DNA of 64,000 nucleotides from NCBI RefSeq assembly GCF_000759795.1, contig NZ_BBMZ01000025.1, positions 35,310-99,309 of the forward strand. The letters run 5' to 3'. This document shows positions 9,875 through 18,797 of the stretch, one piece after another. Within the stretch, counting starts at the first letter, position 1, and each line of letters begins with the position of its first letter. The translations under genes were made by a program, and so were the position numbers. The DNA comes from Pseudescherichia vulneris NBRC 102420 (GTDB taxonomy: Bacteria > Pseudomonadota > Gammaproteobacteria > Enterobacterales > Enterobacteriaceae). The notes under the pieces were generated by a model that was not told the DNA's origin, did no database searches, and worked only from the letters and a program-made list of their open reading frames with translations.

Positions 9875-10729
9875 GTGGCAGGTCAGTTAATTCTGCGGAG
9901 GGATGATTTTTTTGCCAGGCCCGGGCAGGCGGTCGCGGTGGCCGATCGCTATCCGCAAAACGTCTTTGCTGAACACACTCATGAGTTCAACGAGCTGGTG
10001 CTGGTTTGGCGCGGCAACGGCCTGCATATTCTTAACGATCGCCCGTATCGCATTACCCGGGGCGATCTGTTCTATATTCGCGCCGAAGACCGTCACGCCT
10101 ACGCCTCGGTAAACGATCTGGTGCTGCAAAACATCATCTACTGTCCGGAGCGGCTGACGCTCAATCTTGACTGGGCCGCGCATATTCCCGGCCTGGACGG
10201 CGGAGAGCCGATACCCTACTGGCGCATTGGCAGCAGCGGCATGGCTCAGGCGCGGCAGGTGATCAGCCAACTGGAGCATGAGAGCACCAAAGCGGATCCG
10301 CTCTCCGATCCGCTGGCGGAAACGCTATTTGCCCAACTGGTATTAACCCTGAAGCGCCATCGCTACGCCACCAATAATCTTTCGGCGACCCGTAGCGAAG
10401 CGCTGTTGGATAAGCTCATTACCGCCCTGGCCAGCAGCCTCAACCGCGCCTTTGTGCTTGAGCAATTTTGCGAGCAAAATCAGTGCAGTGAGCGTACACT
10501 ACGCCAGCAGTTTCGTACCCAGACCGGCATGACAATCAACCACTATCTGCGCCAGCTGCGCATCTGTCACGCCCAGTATCTGCTGCAGCACAGCGAGCTG
10601 ATGATCGGTGAAATTGCCACACGCTGTGGTTTTGAAGACAGCAACTATTTTTCCGTGGTTTTTACCCGTGAAACCGGCGTGGCGCCGAGTCAGTGGCGGC
10701 ACCGCAGCAGGATCGTCACGGGTACATAA
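9875..10729 (+). CDS. rhaR: AraC-family activator RhaR of rhaSR
   Basis: A 284-residue AraC-type protein starting with GTG ([13 protein letters not shown]), which matches the position of the E. coli start. It has a cupin sensor half ([19 protein letters not shown]) and C-terminal helix-turn-helix motifs ending with [17 protein letters not shown]. RhaR responds to rhamnose and turns on rhaSR. It follows rhaS by 80 bases and the two are probably cotranscribed. In E. coli the rhamnose symporter gene rhaT lies between rhaR and sodA; here only 129 non-coding bases separate them. Confidence 0.93.
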   Translation: MAGQLILRRDDFFARPGQAVAVADRYPQNVFAEHTHEFNELVLVWRGNGLHILNDRPYRITRGDLFYIRAEDRHAYASVNDLVLQNIIYCPERLTLNLDWAAHIPGLDGGEPIPYWRIGSSGMAQARQVISQLEHESTKADPLSDPLAETLFAQLVLTLKRHRYATNNLSATRSEALLDKLITALASSLNRAFVLEQFCEQNQCSERTLRQQFRTQTGMTINHYLRQLRICHAQYLLQHSELMIGEIATRCGFEDSNYFSVVFTRETGVAPSQWRHRSRIVTGT

Positions 10730-10858
10730 CAAAAGGTTATAACCATATAAAAACTACGGCATTGATAAACATTTTCAATACTACTTAATTAACTATAATG
10801 AACCAACTGCTTACGCGGCGTTAACAGTATCGCCGCCCGACAATTAATGGAGATGATT
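10730..10858 (+). promoter_or_regulatory. sodA promoter region with Fur-box-like sequence
   Basis: A -10 hexamer TATAAT lies at 10794-10799. Just upstream, TTGATAAACATTTTCAATA (about 10762-10780) resembles a Fur box, and the stretch through ACCAACTGCTTACGCGGC matches the E. coli sodA leader. A Shine-Dalgarno GGAG lies at 10849-10852, six bases before the ATG. Fur, SoxS and ArcA control is known for E. coli sodA; only the Fur-like box and -10 were identified here. Confidence 0.6.
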
Positions 10859-11479
10859 ATGAGTTACACACTGCCATCACTGCCGTACGCTTATGATGCA
10901 CTGGAACCACACTTCGATAAGCAGACGATGGAAATCCATCACACTAAACATCACCAGACCTACGTTAACAACGCTAACGCCGCACTGGAAAGCCTGCCTG
11001 AGCTGGCTAACCTGCCGGTAGAAGAGCTGATCGCCAAACTGGATCAGGTTCCGGCTGACAAGAAAACCGTACTGCGTAACAACGCGGGCGGCCACGCTAA
11101 CCACAGCCTGTTCTGGAAAGGCCTGAAAACCGGCACTACCCTGCAGGGCGATCTGAAAGCCGCCATCGAGCGCGACTTCGGCTCCGTTGAGAAATTCAAA
11201 GAAGAGTTCGAGAAAGCAGCGGCAACCCGCTTTGGCTCCGGCTGGGCATGGCTGGTACTGAAAGGCGACAAGCTGGCCGTTGTCTCTACCGCAAACCAGG
11301 ATAGCCCGCTGATGGGTGAAGCTGTTTCTGGCGCATCCGGCTTCCCGATCCTGGGCCTGGACGTGTGGGAACACGCTTACTACCTGAAATATCAGAACAA
11401 ACGCCCGGACTACATCAAGGCATTCTGGGAAGTTGTGAACTGGGACGAAGCTGCTGCCCGTTTCGCTGCTAAAAAATAA
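10859..11479 (+). CDS. sodA: Manganese superoxide dismutase SodA
   Basis: A 206-residue cytoplasmic enzyme that dismutates superoxide to oxygen and hydrogen peroxide. The metal ligands are visible in order: His in [13 protein letters not shown], His in NHSLFWKGL, and Asp and His in [13 protein letters not shown]. Length equals that of E. coli SodA when the third in-frame ATG is used. That ATG has the better Shine-Dalgarno spacing than the two ATGs just before it. A strong terminator follows, so it is monocistronic. Confidence 0.97.
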   Translation: MSYTLPSLPYAYDALEPHFDKQTMEIHHTKHHQTYVNNANAALESLPELANLPVEELIAKLDQVPADKKTVLRNNAGGHANHSLFWKGLKTGTTLQGDLKAAIERDFGSVEKFKEEFEKAAATRFGSGWAWLVLKGDKLAVVSTANQDSPLMGEAVSGASGFPILGLDVWEHAYYLKYQNKRPDYIKAFWEVVNWDEAAARFAAKK

Positions 11480-11498
11480 GGTTGCATTGCAACCAGTG

Positions 11499-11527
11499 AA
11501 AAGCGAGTCTTATGACTCGCTTTTTTT
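11499..11527 (+). terminator. Rho-independent terminator of sodA
   Basis: A perfect stem AGCGAGTC/GACTCGCT with a four-base loop at 11502-11521 is followed by a run of seven T. Confidence 0.9.
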
Positions 11528-11548
11528 GTATCTGGATAAGGCGCGGCG

Positions 11549-12226
11549 ATGCACCATCAGGTTAACGTTTTTACCGGTAAAATAAGAGATTACGCAGGCA
11601 GTCGGCCTAGCGCCATTGCCAAAGTGCAGGTTGACGGCGAGCTGACGTTAACCGAGCGGGGGCTTGCGGGGGATGAGCAGGCCGAGAAGAAGATCCACGG
11701 CGGGCCGGATCGTGCCCTGTGCCATTACCCACGCGAGCACTATCGCCACTGGGCAAGCGCGTTTCCGGAACAGGCGGATCTCTTTGTCGCACCAGCGTTC
11801 GGCGAGAACCTCTCCACAGAGGGAATGACCGAGCAAAACGTCTACATTGGGGATATTTTTCGCTGGGATGAGGCGCTGATTCAGGTGACCCAACCGCGTT
11901 CGCCCTGCTTCAAAGTTAACTACCATTTTGCCATTCATGACCTCTCCTCCCTGATGCAGGAGAGCGGCCGCACGGGCTGGCTCTACCGGGTGATCGCCCC
12001 GGGCAAGGTTTCCGGCGATGCGCCCCTTGAGCTGGTTTCCCGCTGTAGCGACGTGAGCGTCTATGACGCCGCGGCTATCGCGTGGCATCTGCCGTTTGAC
12101 GACGAGCAGTACCACCGCCTGCTTTCTGCTGCTGGCCTCTCGGTGAGCTGGGCCAGAACCATGCAGAAACGACGCCTGAGCGGCAAGGTTGAGAGTTTTG
12201 CGCCCAGACTATGGGGCAGGAAATAG
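11549..12226 (+). CDS. yiiM: MOSC-domain protein YiiM (molybdenum-cofactor enzyme)
   Basis: A 225-residue protein homologous to E. coli YiiM, which helps detoxify N-hydroxylated base analogues such as 6-hydroxylaminopurine. It carries the MOSC domain hallmarks: GDEQAEKKIHGGPDRALCHY near the N-terminus, GENLSTEGM, and QPRSPCFKVN, whose cysteine is the expected molybdenum ligand. The kdgT gene found between sodA and yiiM in E. coli is absent. It stands alone between sodA and the convergent cpxA. Confidence 0.9.
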   Translation: MHHQVNVFTGKIRDYAGSRPSAIAKVQVDGELTLTERGLAGDEQAEKKIHGGPDRALCHYPREHYRHWASAFPEQADLFVAPAFGENLSTEGMTEQNVYIGDIFRWDEALIQVTQPRSPCFKVNYHFAIHDLSSLMQESGRTGWLYRVIAPGKVSGDAPLELVSRCSDVSVYDAAAIAWHLPFDDEQYHRLLSAAGLSVSWARTMQKRRLSGKVESFAPRLWGRK

Positions 12227-12283
12227 CAGGCCGGGATCGCCCGGCCTGGATACTATGTACGTTGAGACAAGGGTACGTTGAGA

Positions 12284-13657
12284 CTAGGAACGCTTATGCA
12301 GCGGCAGCCAGATCGTTAAGCGTAAGCCGCCTAACGGGCTGTCGTCGGCCTTCACCCAGCCGCGATGCTGCTGGATAGCCGTCTCGACAATCGCCAGCCC
12401 CAGCCCGCTGCCGCCGGATTCACGGTCGCGCGCTTCGTCGGTACGATAGAACGGGCGGAAAATCTGCTCACGATCTTCCGCACTGACGCCCGGCCCGTCG
12501 TCATCCACGTTAACCGTTACGCCCTCTTTATCCACCGCAAAACTCACCTCAATCTTCGTATGCGAGTAGCGCAGGGCGTTACGCACGATATTTTCCAGCG
12601 CGCTCTCCAGCGCGCTCGGGTTACCGTACAGCGGCCACGGTCCCGGCGGGAAGTTGACGGTCAGTGATTTCCCCATCTGCTCGGCTTCAAAGGCGGCGTT
12701 ATCCAGCACGTCGTTCCACAGGTGATTGGCCTTCACGGTTTCGCTCACCAGCGCATTCTTCTGCTGATTACGCGACATCACCAGCAGATCGTTAATCATA
12801 CTGTCGAGACGCTGTGCCTCGGTCTCAATGCGGGCCAGCTCCTTGCTCTCACCGCTGCGGCGGCGCAGCAGGGCGGTGCCCAGCTGTAAACGCGTAAGCG
12901 GGGTGCGCAGCTCGTGAGAGATGTCAGAGAGCAGGCGCTGCTGGGTAGTCATCATTCGCTCAAGCGCCATGACCATCTGGTTAAAGCTGGCCCCGGCAGC
13001 AAGAAACTCCTGCGGCCCAGCTTCCAGTTCGGGATGCTGGCGCAGGTTGCCCTGAGCCACCTCATCCGCCGCGTTTTTCAGCTTACGCGCCGGTTTGGCC
13101 AGGCTCCACGCCAGCCACAGCAGCAGCGGAGAGCTGATTAACATGGTAACAATCAGCAGCAGGAGCGGTCGGTCAAACAGCAGGTTGATAAAATCGGACT
13201 GGGAATTGCTCGCCGGACGGATGAGGTAGAGCTGGTAGTTATCTTCCCCGTCGCGGATGGAAAACGGTCCTACCAGCTCTACCCGTCCATATTTTTTCTT
13301 CTGCGGATGGTCTGAGTTATCCGCCTGGCCAATAAAGTTACGAATGATCTGCATTTCGCTACGTTCAGCGCCGATCACCCGGCCTTCACTGGTCACTAAC
13401 AGCAGGCGCTGCCCCGGCGGGGCCCACTTATCAATAGCGCGAAACAGCCGCCGCCACCACATTAAATCGTTCGGTGGATCGAGGGCCAGCTCCGCCTCAA
13501 CGTGCTGCTCAATCATAATGCCCTGGCGCTGCTCGCTATCCAGCAGCTCCGTCATTTGCCGGGAGTCCAGCTTGGGCACCATTAAGACCAGCATTAGCAC
13601 CAGTGCCAGCGTTAGCCAAAAAATGGCAAAGATGCGTGCCGTCAAACTTCCTATCAT
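12284..13657 (-). CDS. cpxA: Envelope-stress sensor histidine kinase CpxA
   Basis: A 457-residue inner-membrane kinase, the same length as the E. coli protein. The first transmembrane helix spans about residues 8-28. A periplasmic sensor follows to about 163, then the second helix (LLLLIVTMLISSPLLLWLAW), a HAMP linker, the dimerisation domain with the phospho-accepting His in DISHELRTPLTRL, and an ATPase domain with DDGPGV and GSGLGLAIV boxes. It detects misfolded envelope proteins and phosphorylates CpxR. The start overlaps the cpxR stop by four bases. Confidence 0.97.
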   Translation of the reverse strand: MIGSLTARIFAIFWLTLALVLMLVLMVPKLDSRQMTELLDSEQRQGIMIEQHVEAELALDPPNDLMWWRRLFRAIDKWAPPGQRLLLVTSEGRVIGAERSEMQIIRNFIGQADNSDHPQKKKYGRVELVGPFSIRDGEDNYQLYLIRPASNSQSDFINLLFDRPLLLLIVTMLISSPLLLWLAWSLAKPARKLKNAADEVAQGNLRQHPELEAGPQEFLAAGASFNQMVMALERMMTTQQRLLSDISHELRTPLTRLQLGTALLRRRSGESKELARIETEAQRLDSMINDLLVMSRNQQKNALVSETVKANHLWNDVLDNAAFEAEQMGKSLTVNFPPGPWPLYGNPSALESALENIVRNALRYSHTKIEVSFAVDKEGVTVNVDDDGPGVSAEDREQIFRPFYRTDEARDRESGGSGLGLAIVETAIQQHRGWVKADDSPLGGLRLTIWLPLHKRS

Positions 13658-14352
13658 GAAGCCGCAACCATCAGATAGCCGCGTCCGCGCAGCGTTTTAA
13701 ACCACGGATGGCCATCTTTACGCTCCGGCAGCTTACGGCGCAGGTTAGAGATATGCATATCGATCGCGCGATCGAACGGCGTCAGGCGTTTACCCAAAAC
13801 TTCCTGGCTAAGGTGCTCTCTGGAGACCACCTGGCCGAGATGCTGCGCCAGCAGGTAGAGCAGGGTGAACTCGGTGCCGGTCAGCTCCAGCGACTGGCCA
13901 TCGAAGCTGGCTTCCTGACGGCCTGGGTTCAGGCTCAGGGCGTCCACTTCAAGGGTCGGTGAACCGTTATCGCTGTTCTGCTGCTGCTCACTCCAGTGTG
14001 AACGGCGCAGAATGGCGCGAATACGGGCCACCAGCTCGCGATCGTTAAAGGGTTTAGGCAGATAGTCGTCCGCGCCCAGCTCAAGGCCGAGAACGCGATC
14101 CAGCTCGCTACCGCGCGCCGTCAGCATAATGACGGGTGTCTGGTGTGTCTGGCGTAGCTCTTTAAGGGTGTCGATACCATTCTTCTTTGGCATCATTACG
14201 TCGAGCAAAAGCAGATCGATGCTGTCGTCCAGGAGGTCGAGCGCCTGCTCCCCATCGTGGGCAACCTGCACATTGAAGCCTTCCATGTCGAGCAGCTCCT
14301 TTAAAAGGGAAGTAAGCTCTCGGTCATCGTCAACTAACAAAATTTTATTCAT
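13654..14352 (-). CDS. cpxR: Response regulator CpxR
   Basis: A 232-residue OmpR-family regulator. The receiver domain has the acidic pair in VDDDREL, the phosphorylated Asp in LLLLDVMMPKKNG and the Lys in YLPKPFNDREL. The winged-helix domain ends with LRGRGYLMVAAS. It activates envelope folding and proteolysis genes, including its own operon and the divergent cpxP. It is translationally coupled to cpxA. Confidence 0.97.
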   Translation of the reverse strand: MNKILLVDDDRELTSLLKELLDMEGFNVQVAHDGEQALDLLDDSIDLLLLDVMMPKKNGIDTLKELRQTHQTPVIMLTARGSELDRVLGLELGADDYLPKPFNDRELVARIRAILRRSHWSEQQQNSDNGSPTLEVDALSLNPGRQEASFDGQSLELTGTEFTLLYLLAQHLGQVVSREHLSQEVLGKRLTPFDRAIDMHISNLRRKLPERKDGHPWFKTLRGRGYLMVAAS

Positions 14353-14502
14353 TATTTAAATACCTCCGAGGCAGAAATTACGTCATCAAGGCGCGCTAAT
14401 CCATGACTTTACGTTGTTTTACACCCCCTGACGCTAGTTTGCAGCCTGAATCGTAGACTGAGTTCAGTTGATTGGCGACACAAACGATTTTGGGAGCAAG
14501 TG
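14353..14502. promoter_or_regulatory. Divergent cpxR/cpxP promoter with a CpxR box
   Basis: A perfect CpxR box lies at 14408-14422: on the minus strand GTAAA, five bases, GTAAA. The same arrangement controls cpxP and autoregulates cpxRA in E. coli. Confidence 0.85.
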
Positions 14503-15000
14503 ATGCGCATTGTTACCGCTGCCGTCATGGCCTCAACGCTGACGTTAACTACAGTTGGCCACGCAGCTGAAGGTGTAACAGGCGATAGCTGGCACGGCTC
14601 TGAAGAGCTTGCACCGCGTAGCACCCAGAGCCATATGTTTGACGGCATTAGTCTAACCGAGCAACAGCGCCAGCAACTGCGTGATTTGATGCAGCAGGCG
14701 AGGCACAAGCTGCCACCTGTTAATGTTAGCGAAATCGAGACGATGCACGACCTCGTGACCGCACAAAAATTTGATGAAAGCGCCGTACGCGCTCAGGCAG
14801 AAAAAATGGCGCAGGAGCAGGTTGCCCGCCAGGTCGAAATGGCCCGGGTTCGCAACCAGATGTATCACCTGCTCACGCCCGAGCAACAGGCGGTTTTACA
14901 CGACAAGCACCAACAGCGGATTAACCAGCTGCGCGACGTTGCAAAAATGCAGCAGGATTCTCCACTAACGTTATCGAGTAGCAGTACCGGTAGTAAGTAG
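14503..15000 (+). CDS. cpxP: Periplasmic Cpx inhibitor and adaptor CpxP
   Basis: A 165-residue periplasmic protein with a signal peptide ending VGHAA. Two LTxxQ motifs (SLTEQQRQQ and [10 protein letters not shown]) mark the Spy/CpxP fold. It damps CpxA signalling in the absence of stress and delivers misfolded pilins to DegP. The ATG is preceded directly by an in-frame GTG; ATG is preferred by homology. The 3' untranslated end carries the CpxQ small RNA. Confidence 0.94.
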   Translation: MRIVTAAVMASTLTLTTVGHAAEGVTGDSWHGSEELAPRSTQSHMFDGISLTEQQRQQLRDLMQQARHKLPPVNVSEIETMHDLVTAQKFDESAVRAQAEKMAQEQVARQVEMARVRNQMYHLLTPEQQAVLHDKHQQRINQLRDVAKMQQDSPLTLSSSSTGSK

Positions 15001-15018
15001 TAACCAGTAACAACCCTG

Positions 15019-15076
15019 TTTTCCTTGCCATAGACACCATCCCTGTCTTCCCCCTCATGATGAGGGGGTTTTTTTT
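15019..15076 (+). ncRNA. cpxQ: CpxQ small RNA from the cpxP 3' UTR
   Basis: Directly after cpxP a 58-base stretch begins TTTTCCTTGCCATAGACACC and ends in a terminator hairpin with an 8-bp stem (CCCCCTCA/TGAGGGGG) and eight T. This corresponds closely to the CpxQ RNA described in Salmonella and E. coli, which RNase E releases from cpxP mRNA and Hfq uses to repress envelope-protein mRNAs. The 5' seed portion appears conserved; the terminator stem differs slightly from what I recall. It also serves as the cpxP terminator. Confidence 0.85.
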
Positions 15077-15205
15077 ATCAGTCACTTGTAAAAATTGCTT
15101 ATAAATCAATCATCCGTGCAACAGCCATGAGCAGTTGCAAAAAGGATATCGCGTTATGTGGACCGATCCCGTAAAGCTAGATAGGTTATTTAAAGGGCTT
15201 TGATC

Positions 15206-15625
15206 TCAGTTGGTAAGAATTGAGTTTATGCCATGAATGAGCTCAGGAAAGTAGCTTTCATCAATGAGCATGCCACCTTCCAGAGTCCAAAGACTTAGCC
15301 TATTTGGCGTGATTTTGAAATTGAAACCAATAGCGTAAGCGTCTATTGCATGGTGAATATCGAATTGAAAGGTATTAACGCGAGGTGCATAGACTACAGG
15401 CGCCGGAGCCTGATTATTGGATAAGCAGTGCCAGAATTGGGTTAGCTTATCCCGGAGCTCCTCAAGATCAAAAAGGCTAAATTCACATTCGCACCCCAGG
15501 TTTACGCCCGAACCTTGTGCTTCCAACCAGCATATAATCAAATCCTGACGCCTGTCTTCCGGCTCTTCAACCCTTTCAACAAAGGAAAATCGGAAAAGTG
15601 CGTCATCGGTTTTTATCTCAAACAT
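15206..15625 (-). CDS. Probable immunity protein (WapI-like) for the adjacent toxin-like gene
   Basis: A 139-residue soluble protein without signal peptide or membrane segment, rich in acidic and aromatic residues (MFEIKTDDALFRFSF at the start, ESYFPELIHGINSIL at the end). The pattern of a WL..G.....C strand, an LEELRDKLTQFW helix and a terminal FPELI..I..IL resembles the WapI-family immunity proteins that pair with secreted nuclease toxins. It starts 19 bases after the toxin-like reading frame on the same strand, the usual effector-immunity order. The family link is pattern-based, so moderate confidence. Confidence 0.55.
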   Translation of the reverse strand: MFEIKTDDALFRFSFVERVEEPEDRRQDLIICWLEAQGSGVNLGCECEFSLFDLEELRDKLTQFWHCLSNNQAPAPVVYAPRVNTFQFDIHHAIDAYAIGFNFKITPNRLSLWTLEGGMLIDESYFPELIHGINSILTN

Positions 15626-15644
15626 AAACGTGACTCGCTGAGGC

Positions 15645-16325
15645 TTAATCGTAGTGAAAGTGCATTATTGTCCAGTCTTTTTCTCTGACAAGAACGTGAA
15701 GGCGGTAACGCTGATGGACATATTTTACCTGACCGCCAACAGTACGTTTAACTAACCGATACATTTCCGTCCGGTAAACAAATTGCCCGGCAATTTTTTG
15801 TGGGTCTGGACTTCTTGAACCATACCGGATTGTTTTTTCCATAATTTATAAAGGTACATAACGGCCAGGATCACTCATACGCATCGCAACTGTTTTTGTT
15901 ACTTTCAGGTTCCGCGCCGACAGACCTGCTTTTAGCCGTCCACGTAAAAAACTTATCGTCGCATGGCTTAGTTTTGCAGAAAGGGCTGCACGGCTACTGG
16001 CCTCAAAAAATGCGCGGCCAGTACGAAGTATACGGAACACGCCAAAAGCGATAAGGGCAATATCTATTGGATCAATCAAGGGGCTTTCTAGCGGAGCCTC
16101 TTCCATGCGCAAAAAGATACCGTCTGTATCGTATATTTGCCATAAACCGGGCGCTTGCAGGACCGAATAACCAATGCACATTCCCGTTTCTTCATCAAGG
16201 ATAGGCTGGGAATTATGCGGTCTGTTACGTGGTGGTAACTCAAAAAACACACCATCCGGGAGACTCGAATGAATCGTTAAAAAATATCCAGGCTCTTCCT
16301 GCATGGTGGGGACGTATCCTGCCAC
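15645..16325 (-). pseudogene. Polymorphic-toxin-like gene interrupted by one in-frame stop codon
   Basis: Two open stretches in the same frame (16325-15846, 159 residues; 15842-15645, 65 residues) are separated only by TAA and one ATT codon. Read through, they give a 226-residue protein. It begins at a GTG with an AAGGAG Shine-Dalgarno and has a short N-terminal module (EPGYFLTIHSSLPDGVFFELPP). A hydrophobic helix follows (DPIDIALIAFGVFRIL), and the protein ends in a toxin-like domain with DPGRYVPL[stop]IMEKTIRYG, SPDPQ and VREKDWTIMHFHY. Such endings are typical of C-terminal nuclease domains of Rhs/PAAR/CDI effectors. The stop falls inside this domain. A C-terminal fragment could restart at the ATG three bases after the stop. 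I do not know the exact family. Confidence 0.6.
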
Positions 16326-16681
16326 GGGTTCGCTCCTTTGTATCAGTTGAAGAAAGATATGCTATCGGCCCTTTTTCTACTTGACCAGTCACTACACTCT
16401 TTTCATGGTAATGGTTGTTAAAGCGCATAAACAGAAAAGAACGACATGGGGAAACGACCCTGCTTTTTTTGCAGAGCCATTTTGTCGAAGTGTAGTCAAA
16501 ATAGAAGCAAAGTAGAATAAATGCTTTTCTTCCAGTGTGTTAAATGCAAAATATCTTCACCACCCCTGCATCTCCCTCATGATGAAGGGTTTTTTGACTG
16601 AAAATTATAAAATTTTTTCAAAATGCGTTGTTAGCTTTTGTCCATCTCTTAAAACGCACAATGATGTCAACAGGTTGCGCC
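16326..16681. other. Non-coding gap with a degenerate copy of the CpxQ terminator
   Basis: This 356-base AT-rich gap shows no convincing gene. At 16558-16596 it holds a sequence like the 3' half of CpxQ: CACCACCCCTG, then CCCTCATGATGAAGGG and six T, compared with CACCATCCCTG and CCCTCATGATGAGGGGG plus T run at 15034-15076. The toxin/immunity pair lies between the two copies. Nothing else was recognised between 16330 and 16550. Confidence 0.5.
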
Positions 16682-17044
16682 ATGAGACCGATAATGCCAG
16701 ACAAAGCGGCACAGGTAAGATATCTCATTAAAAAGCATTTCTGGGAGATGGCAGATGATACTTCCATCAGCACAGGAAGTAAGCGTGTACTGCCTGAAGA
16801 TGCAACTGAATTTCTTGAAGAGTATAGAGATGCGCTGGGCGTAGATATGTCTGGCTTCAACTTCAACAGCTATTTTCCCAATGCAGGCATTCGTTTTCTG
16901 CCCAATGCCATACTTCCGCGCTATCTAAGAACAGATCATCACGTACCCGAACCACTCACTGTCAGCATGCTTATTGAGTCAGCCGAGGCTGGCCGCTGGT
17001 TGTTTTGTGATTCGGGTTCAGTAGATGGCGCGGCTATTTACTGA
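16682..17044 (+). CDS. DUF1493 family protein
   Basis: A 120-residue acidic cytoplasmic protein. EDATEFLEEYRDALGVDMSGFNFNSYFPNAG followed by LTVSMLIESAEAGRWL is the conserved layout of DUF1493, a small enterobacterial family related in shape to acyl carrier proteins and of unknown function. The start is uncertain: in-frame ATGs at 16661, 16664, 16682 and 16694 all lack a strong Shine-Dalgarno. Its 3' end overlaps the convergent downstream gene by seven bases. It has no operon partner on its strand. Confidence 0.65.
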   Translation: MRPIMPDKAAQVRYLIKKHFWEMADDTSISTGSKRVLPEDATEFLEEYRDALGVDMSGFNFNSYFPNAGIRFLPNAILPRYLRTDHHVPEPLTVSMLIESAEAGRWLFCDSGSVDGAAIY

Positions 17045-17514
17045 TAAACCGTTTTAATGGCTTTAAACCAGCATGTATCTGCTGAGCTATCGCAATCGTA
17101 AAAACGCTCTGTGGTAGACAATGATTCAGGCGTCCAGTTAGCGTTGCCTTCAATTGTGACAATAAGATTGCTAAGCGTGTCCTCTTCTCCTTTACGGCTG
17201 TAGGCCAAATCGATCTCGTTGCCGTTTGCCAGTTCATAGGTACAGTTAACCAGCACGCCTTCCTTCACGCCCTCTTTAGCAAAATAGAGGCTGCTAACAA
17301 AGCGTTCTACGTTTTGTTGTCTATGTGGCTGAGAATTCCAGCTCCCCTCCCAGCCAGGCAGCGTCACTGGCGCGGTATAAATATGATTCGCATAACTAAT
17401 GCTTTCCGGGGTCGGACAGCTCATTTGGACGGGGTCAGATTGCTTGAGTGGCGAAGCAGAGGCAGCGGTAGCGATAAGCATTGCCGGTAAAAGAAAAAAT
17501 GAAGATAGCTTCAT
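17038..17514 (-). CDS. Secreted DUF3757-like protein
   Basis: A 158-residue protein with a clear signal peptide (MKLSSFFLLPAMLIATAASA) and no lipobox. The mature part has four cysteines: SCPTPESI near the start, VNCTYEL in the middle, and YDCDSSADTCWF near the end, which suggests two disulfides. Together with the WEGSW and NWTPESLS pieces this fits the DUF3757 family of small periplasmic or secreted proteins of unknown function. It has its own Shine-Dalgarno (AAGGAG) before the ATG. Convergent with the DUF1493 gene. Confidence 0.6.
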   Translation of the reverse strand: MKLSSFFLLPAMLIATAASASPLKQSDPVQMSCPTPESISYANHIYTAPVTLPGWEGSWNSQPHRQQNVERFVSSLYFAKEGVKEGVLVNCTYELANGNEIDLAYSRKGEEDTLSNLIVTIEGNANWTPESLSTTERFYDCDSSADTCWFKAIKTVYQ

Positions 17515-17714
17515 GTTGAACTCCTTAATTTTGTGCCTTGTTTTGTGAGATAGATGAAGAGCAAAATTAAGGTCAAGATTACAGAGGCTAGATTTTTGTA
17601 ATCATCTAAAAATAAACAATTATTTTCAAAAAATCGTCACTTTTCATGGCGCTTTTAGCGTAGTGCGGCAGGGTCATGCGTTATACTACCCGCTGTGTCC
17701 GGGCAGGAGTGCGT

Positions 17715-18596
17715 ATGAATCAAATGTATGGGCAGCTGGTGAGCCGGGCAGCTATTGCCGCGACGGTAATGGCCTCGTTGCTGCTGGTAATTAAAATTTT
17801 TGCATGGTGGTACACCGGATCGGTGAGCGTGCTGGCGGCGCTGGTAGATTCGCTGGTGGATATTGCCGCCTCACTGACTAACCTGCTAGTGGTGCGCTAC
17901 TCCCTCCAGCCGGCGGATGATGAGCATACTTTCGGACACGGCAAGGCTGAGTCGCTGGCGGCGCTGGCACAGAGCATGTTTATCTCCGGTTCGGCGCTGT
18001 TTCTCTTTTTAACCGGTATTCAGCACCTTGCTCGCCCCGAGCCAATGAACGCACCGCAGATCGGCATTATCGTGACGTTGGTTGCGCTGGTGTGTACTGT
18101 GATCCTCGTCACTTTTCAGCGTTGGGTGGTACGAAAAACGCAAAGCCAGGCCGTGCGCGCCGATATGCTTCATTATCAGTCTGATGTTATGATGAATGGC
18201 GCTATTCTCATCGCGCTGGGCCTGTCGTGGTATGGCTGGCACCGGGCGGATGCGCTCTTTGCGTTGGGTATTGGAGCTTATATCCTCTACAGCGCGCTGC
18301 GTATGGGGTATGAAGCGGTTCAGTCGCTGCTGGATCGCGCGCTACCCGATGTGGAGCAACAGGAAATAATCGCTATCGTTACGCGTTGGCCGGGGGTCAG
18401 CGGAGCACACGATCTTCGCACGCGGCAGTCAGGGCCGACTCGCTTTATTCAGATTCACTTGGAAATGGACGACAATCTCCCGCTTGTTCAGGCGCATCTG
18501 GTGGCCGAGCAGGTTGAAGAGGCGATTTTGCGCCGTTTCCCGGGTTCCGATGTGATCATCCATCAGGACCCTTGTTCCGTAGTATCCCAAGGATGA
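17715..18596 (+). CDS. fieF: Cation-efflux pump FieF (YiiP)
   Basis: A 293-residue CDF-family zinc/iron-proton antiporter with six membrane helices and a C-terminal cytoplasmic domain. The metal site shows as DSLVDI and [11 protein letters not shown], and [12 protein letters not shown] is present in full. The start [16 protein letters not shown] was chosen by homology to YiiP, trimming 13 upstream residues. The C-terminus ends a few residues earlier than in E. coli (300 residues). It exports divalent metal from the cytoplasm as a homodimer. Confidence 0.95.
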   Translation: MNQMYGQLVSRAAIAATVMASLLLVIKIFAWWYTGSVSVLAALVDSLVDIAASLTNLLVVRYSLQPADDEHTFGHGKAESLAALAQSMFISGSALFLFLTGIQHLARPEPMNAPQIGIIVTLVALVCTVILVTFQRWVVRKTQSQAVRADMLHYQSDVMMNGAILIALGLSWYGWHRADALFALGIGAYILYSALRMGYEAVQSLLDRALPDVEQQEIIAIVTRWPGVSGAHDLRTRQSGPTRFIQIHLEMDDNLPLVQAHLVAEQVEEAILRRFPGSDVIIHQDPCSVVSQG

Positions 18597-18797
18597 ATTT
18601 CCTGGCGTAAGAACAGGTTACAAGGTGTAAAAAGGTGAAGCAGACCAGCATTTTGTGGGTAAATTACCGCCATTTGGTCTGACCTGAATCAATTCAGCCA
18701 AGGGAGATTGATATACTATGCGCAGCATAGCCATTCACTCCCAGGGGCGTCGCTTCGGGCAAGAATTTATTTTGCATTCCTAAGTTCAGAGGTAGTC

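Noticed and set aside
16240..16428. A 62-codon frame overlapping the start of the toxin-like gene in another phase
   Set aside because: The toxin-like frame has its own GTG with AAGGAG and continues, and the overlapping frame looks random.
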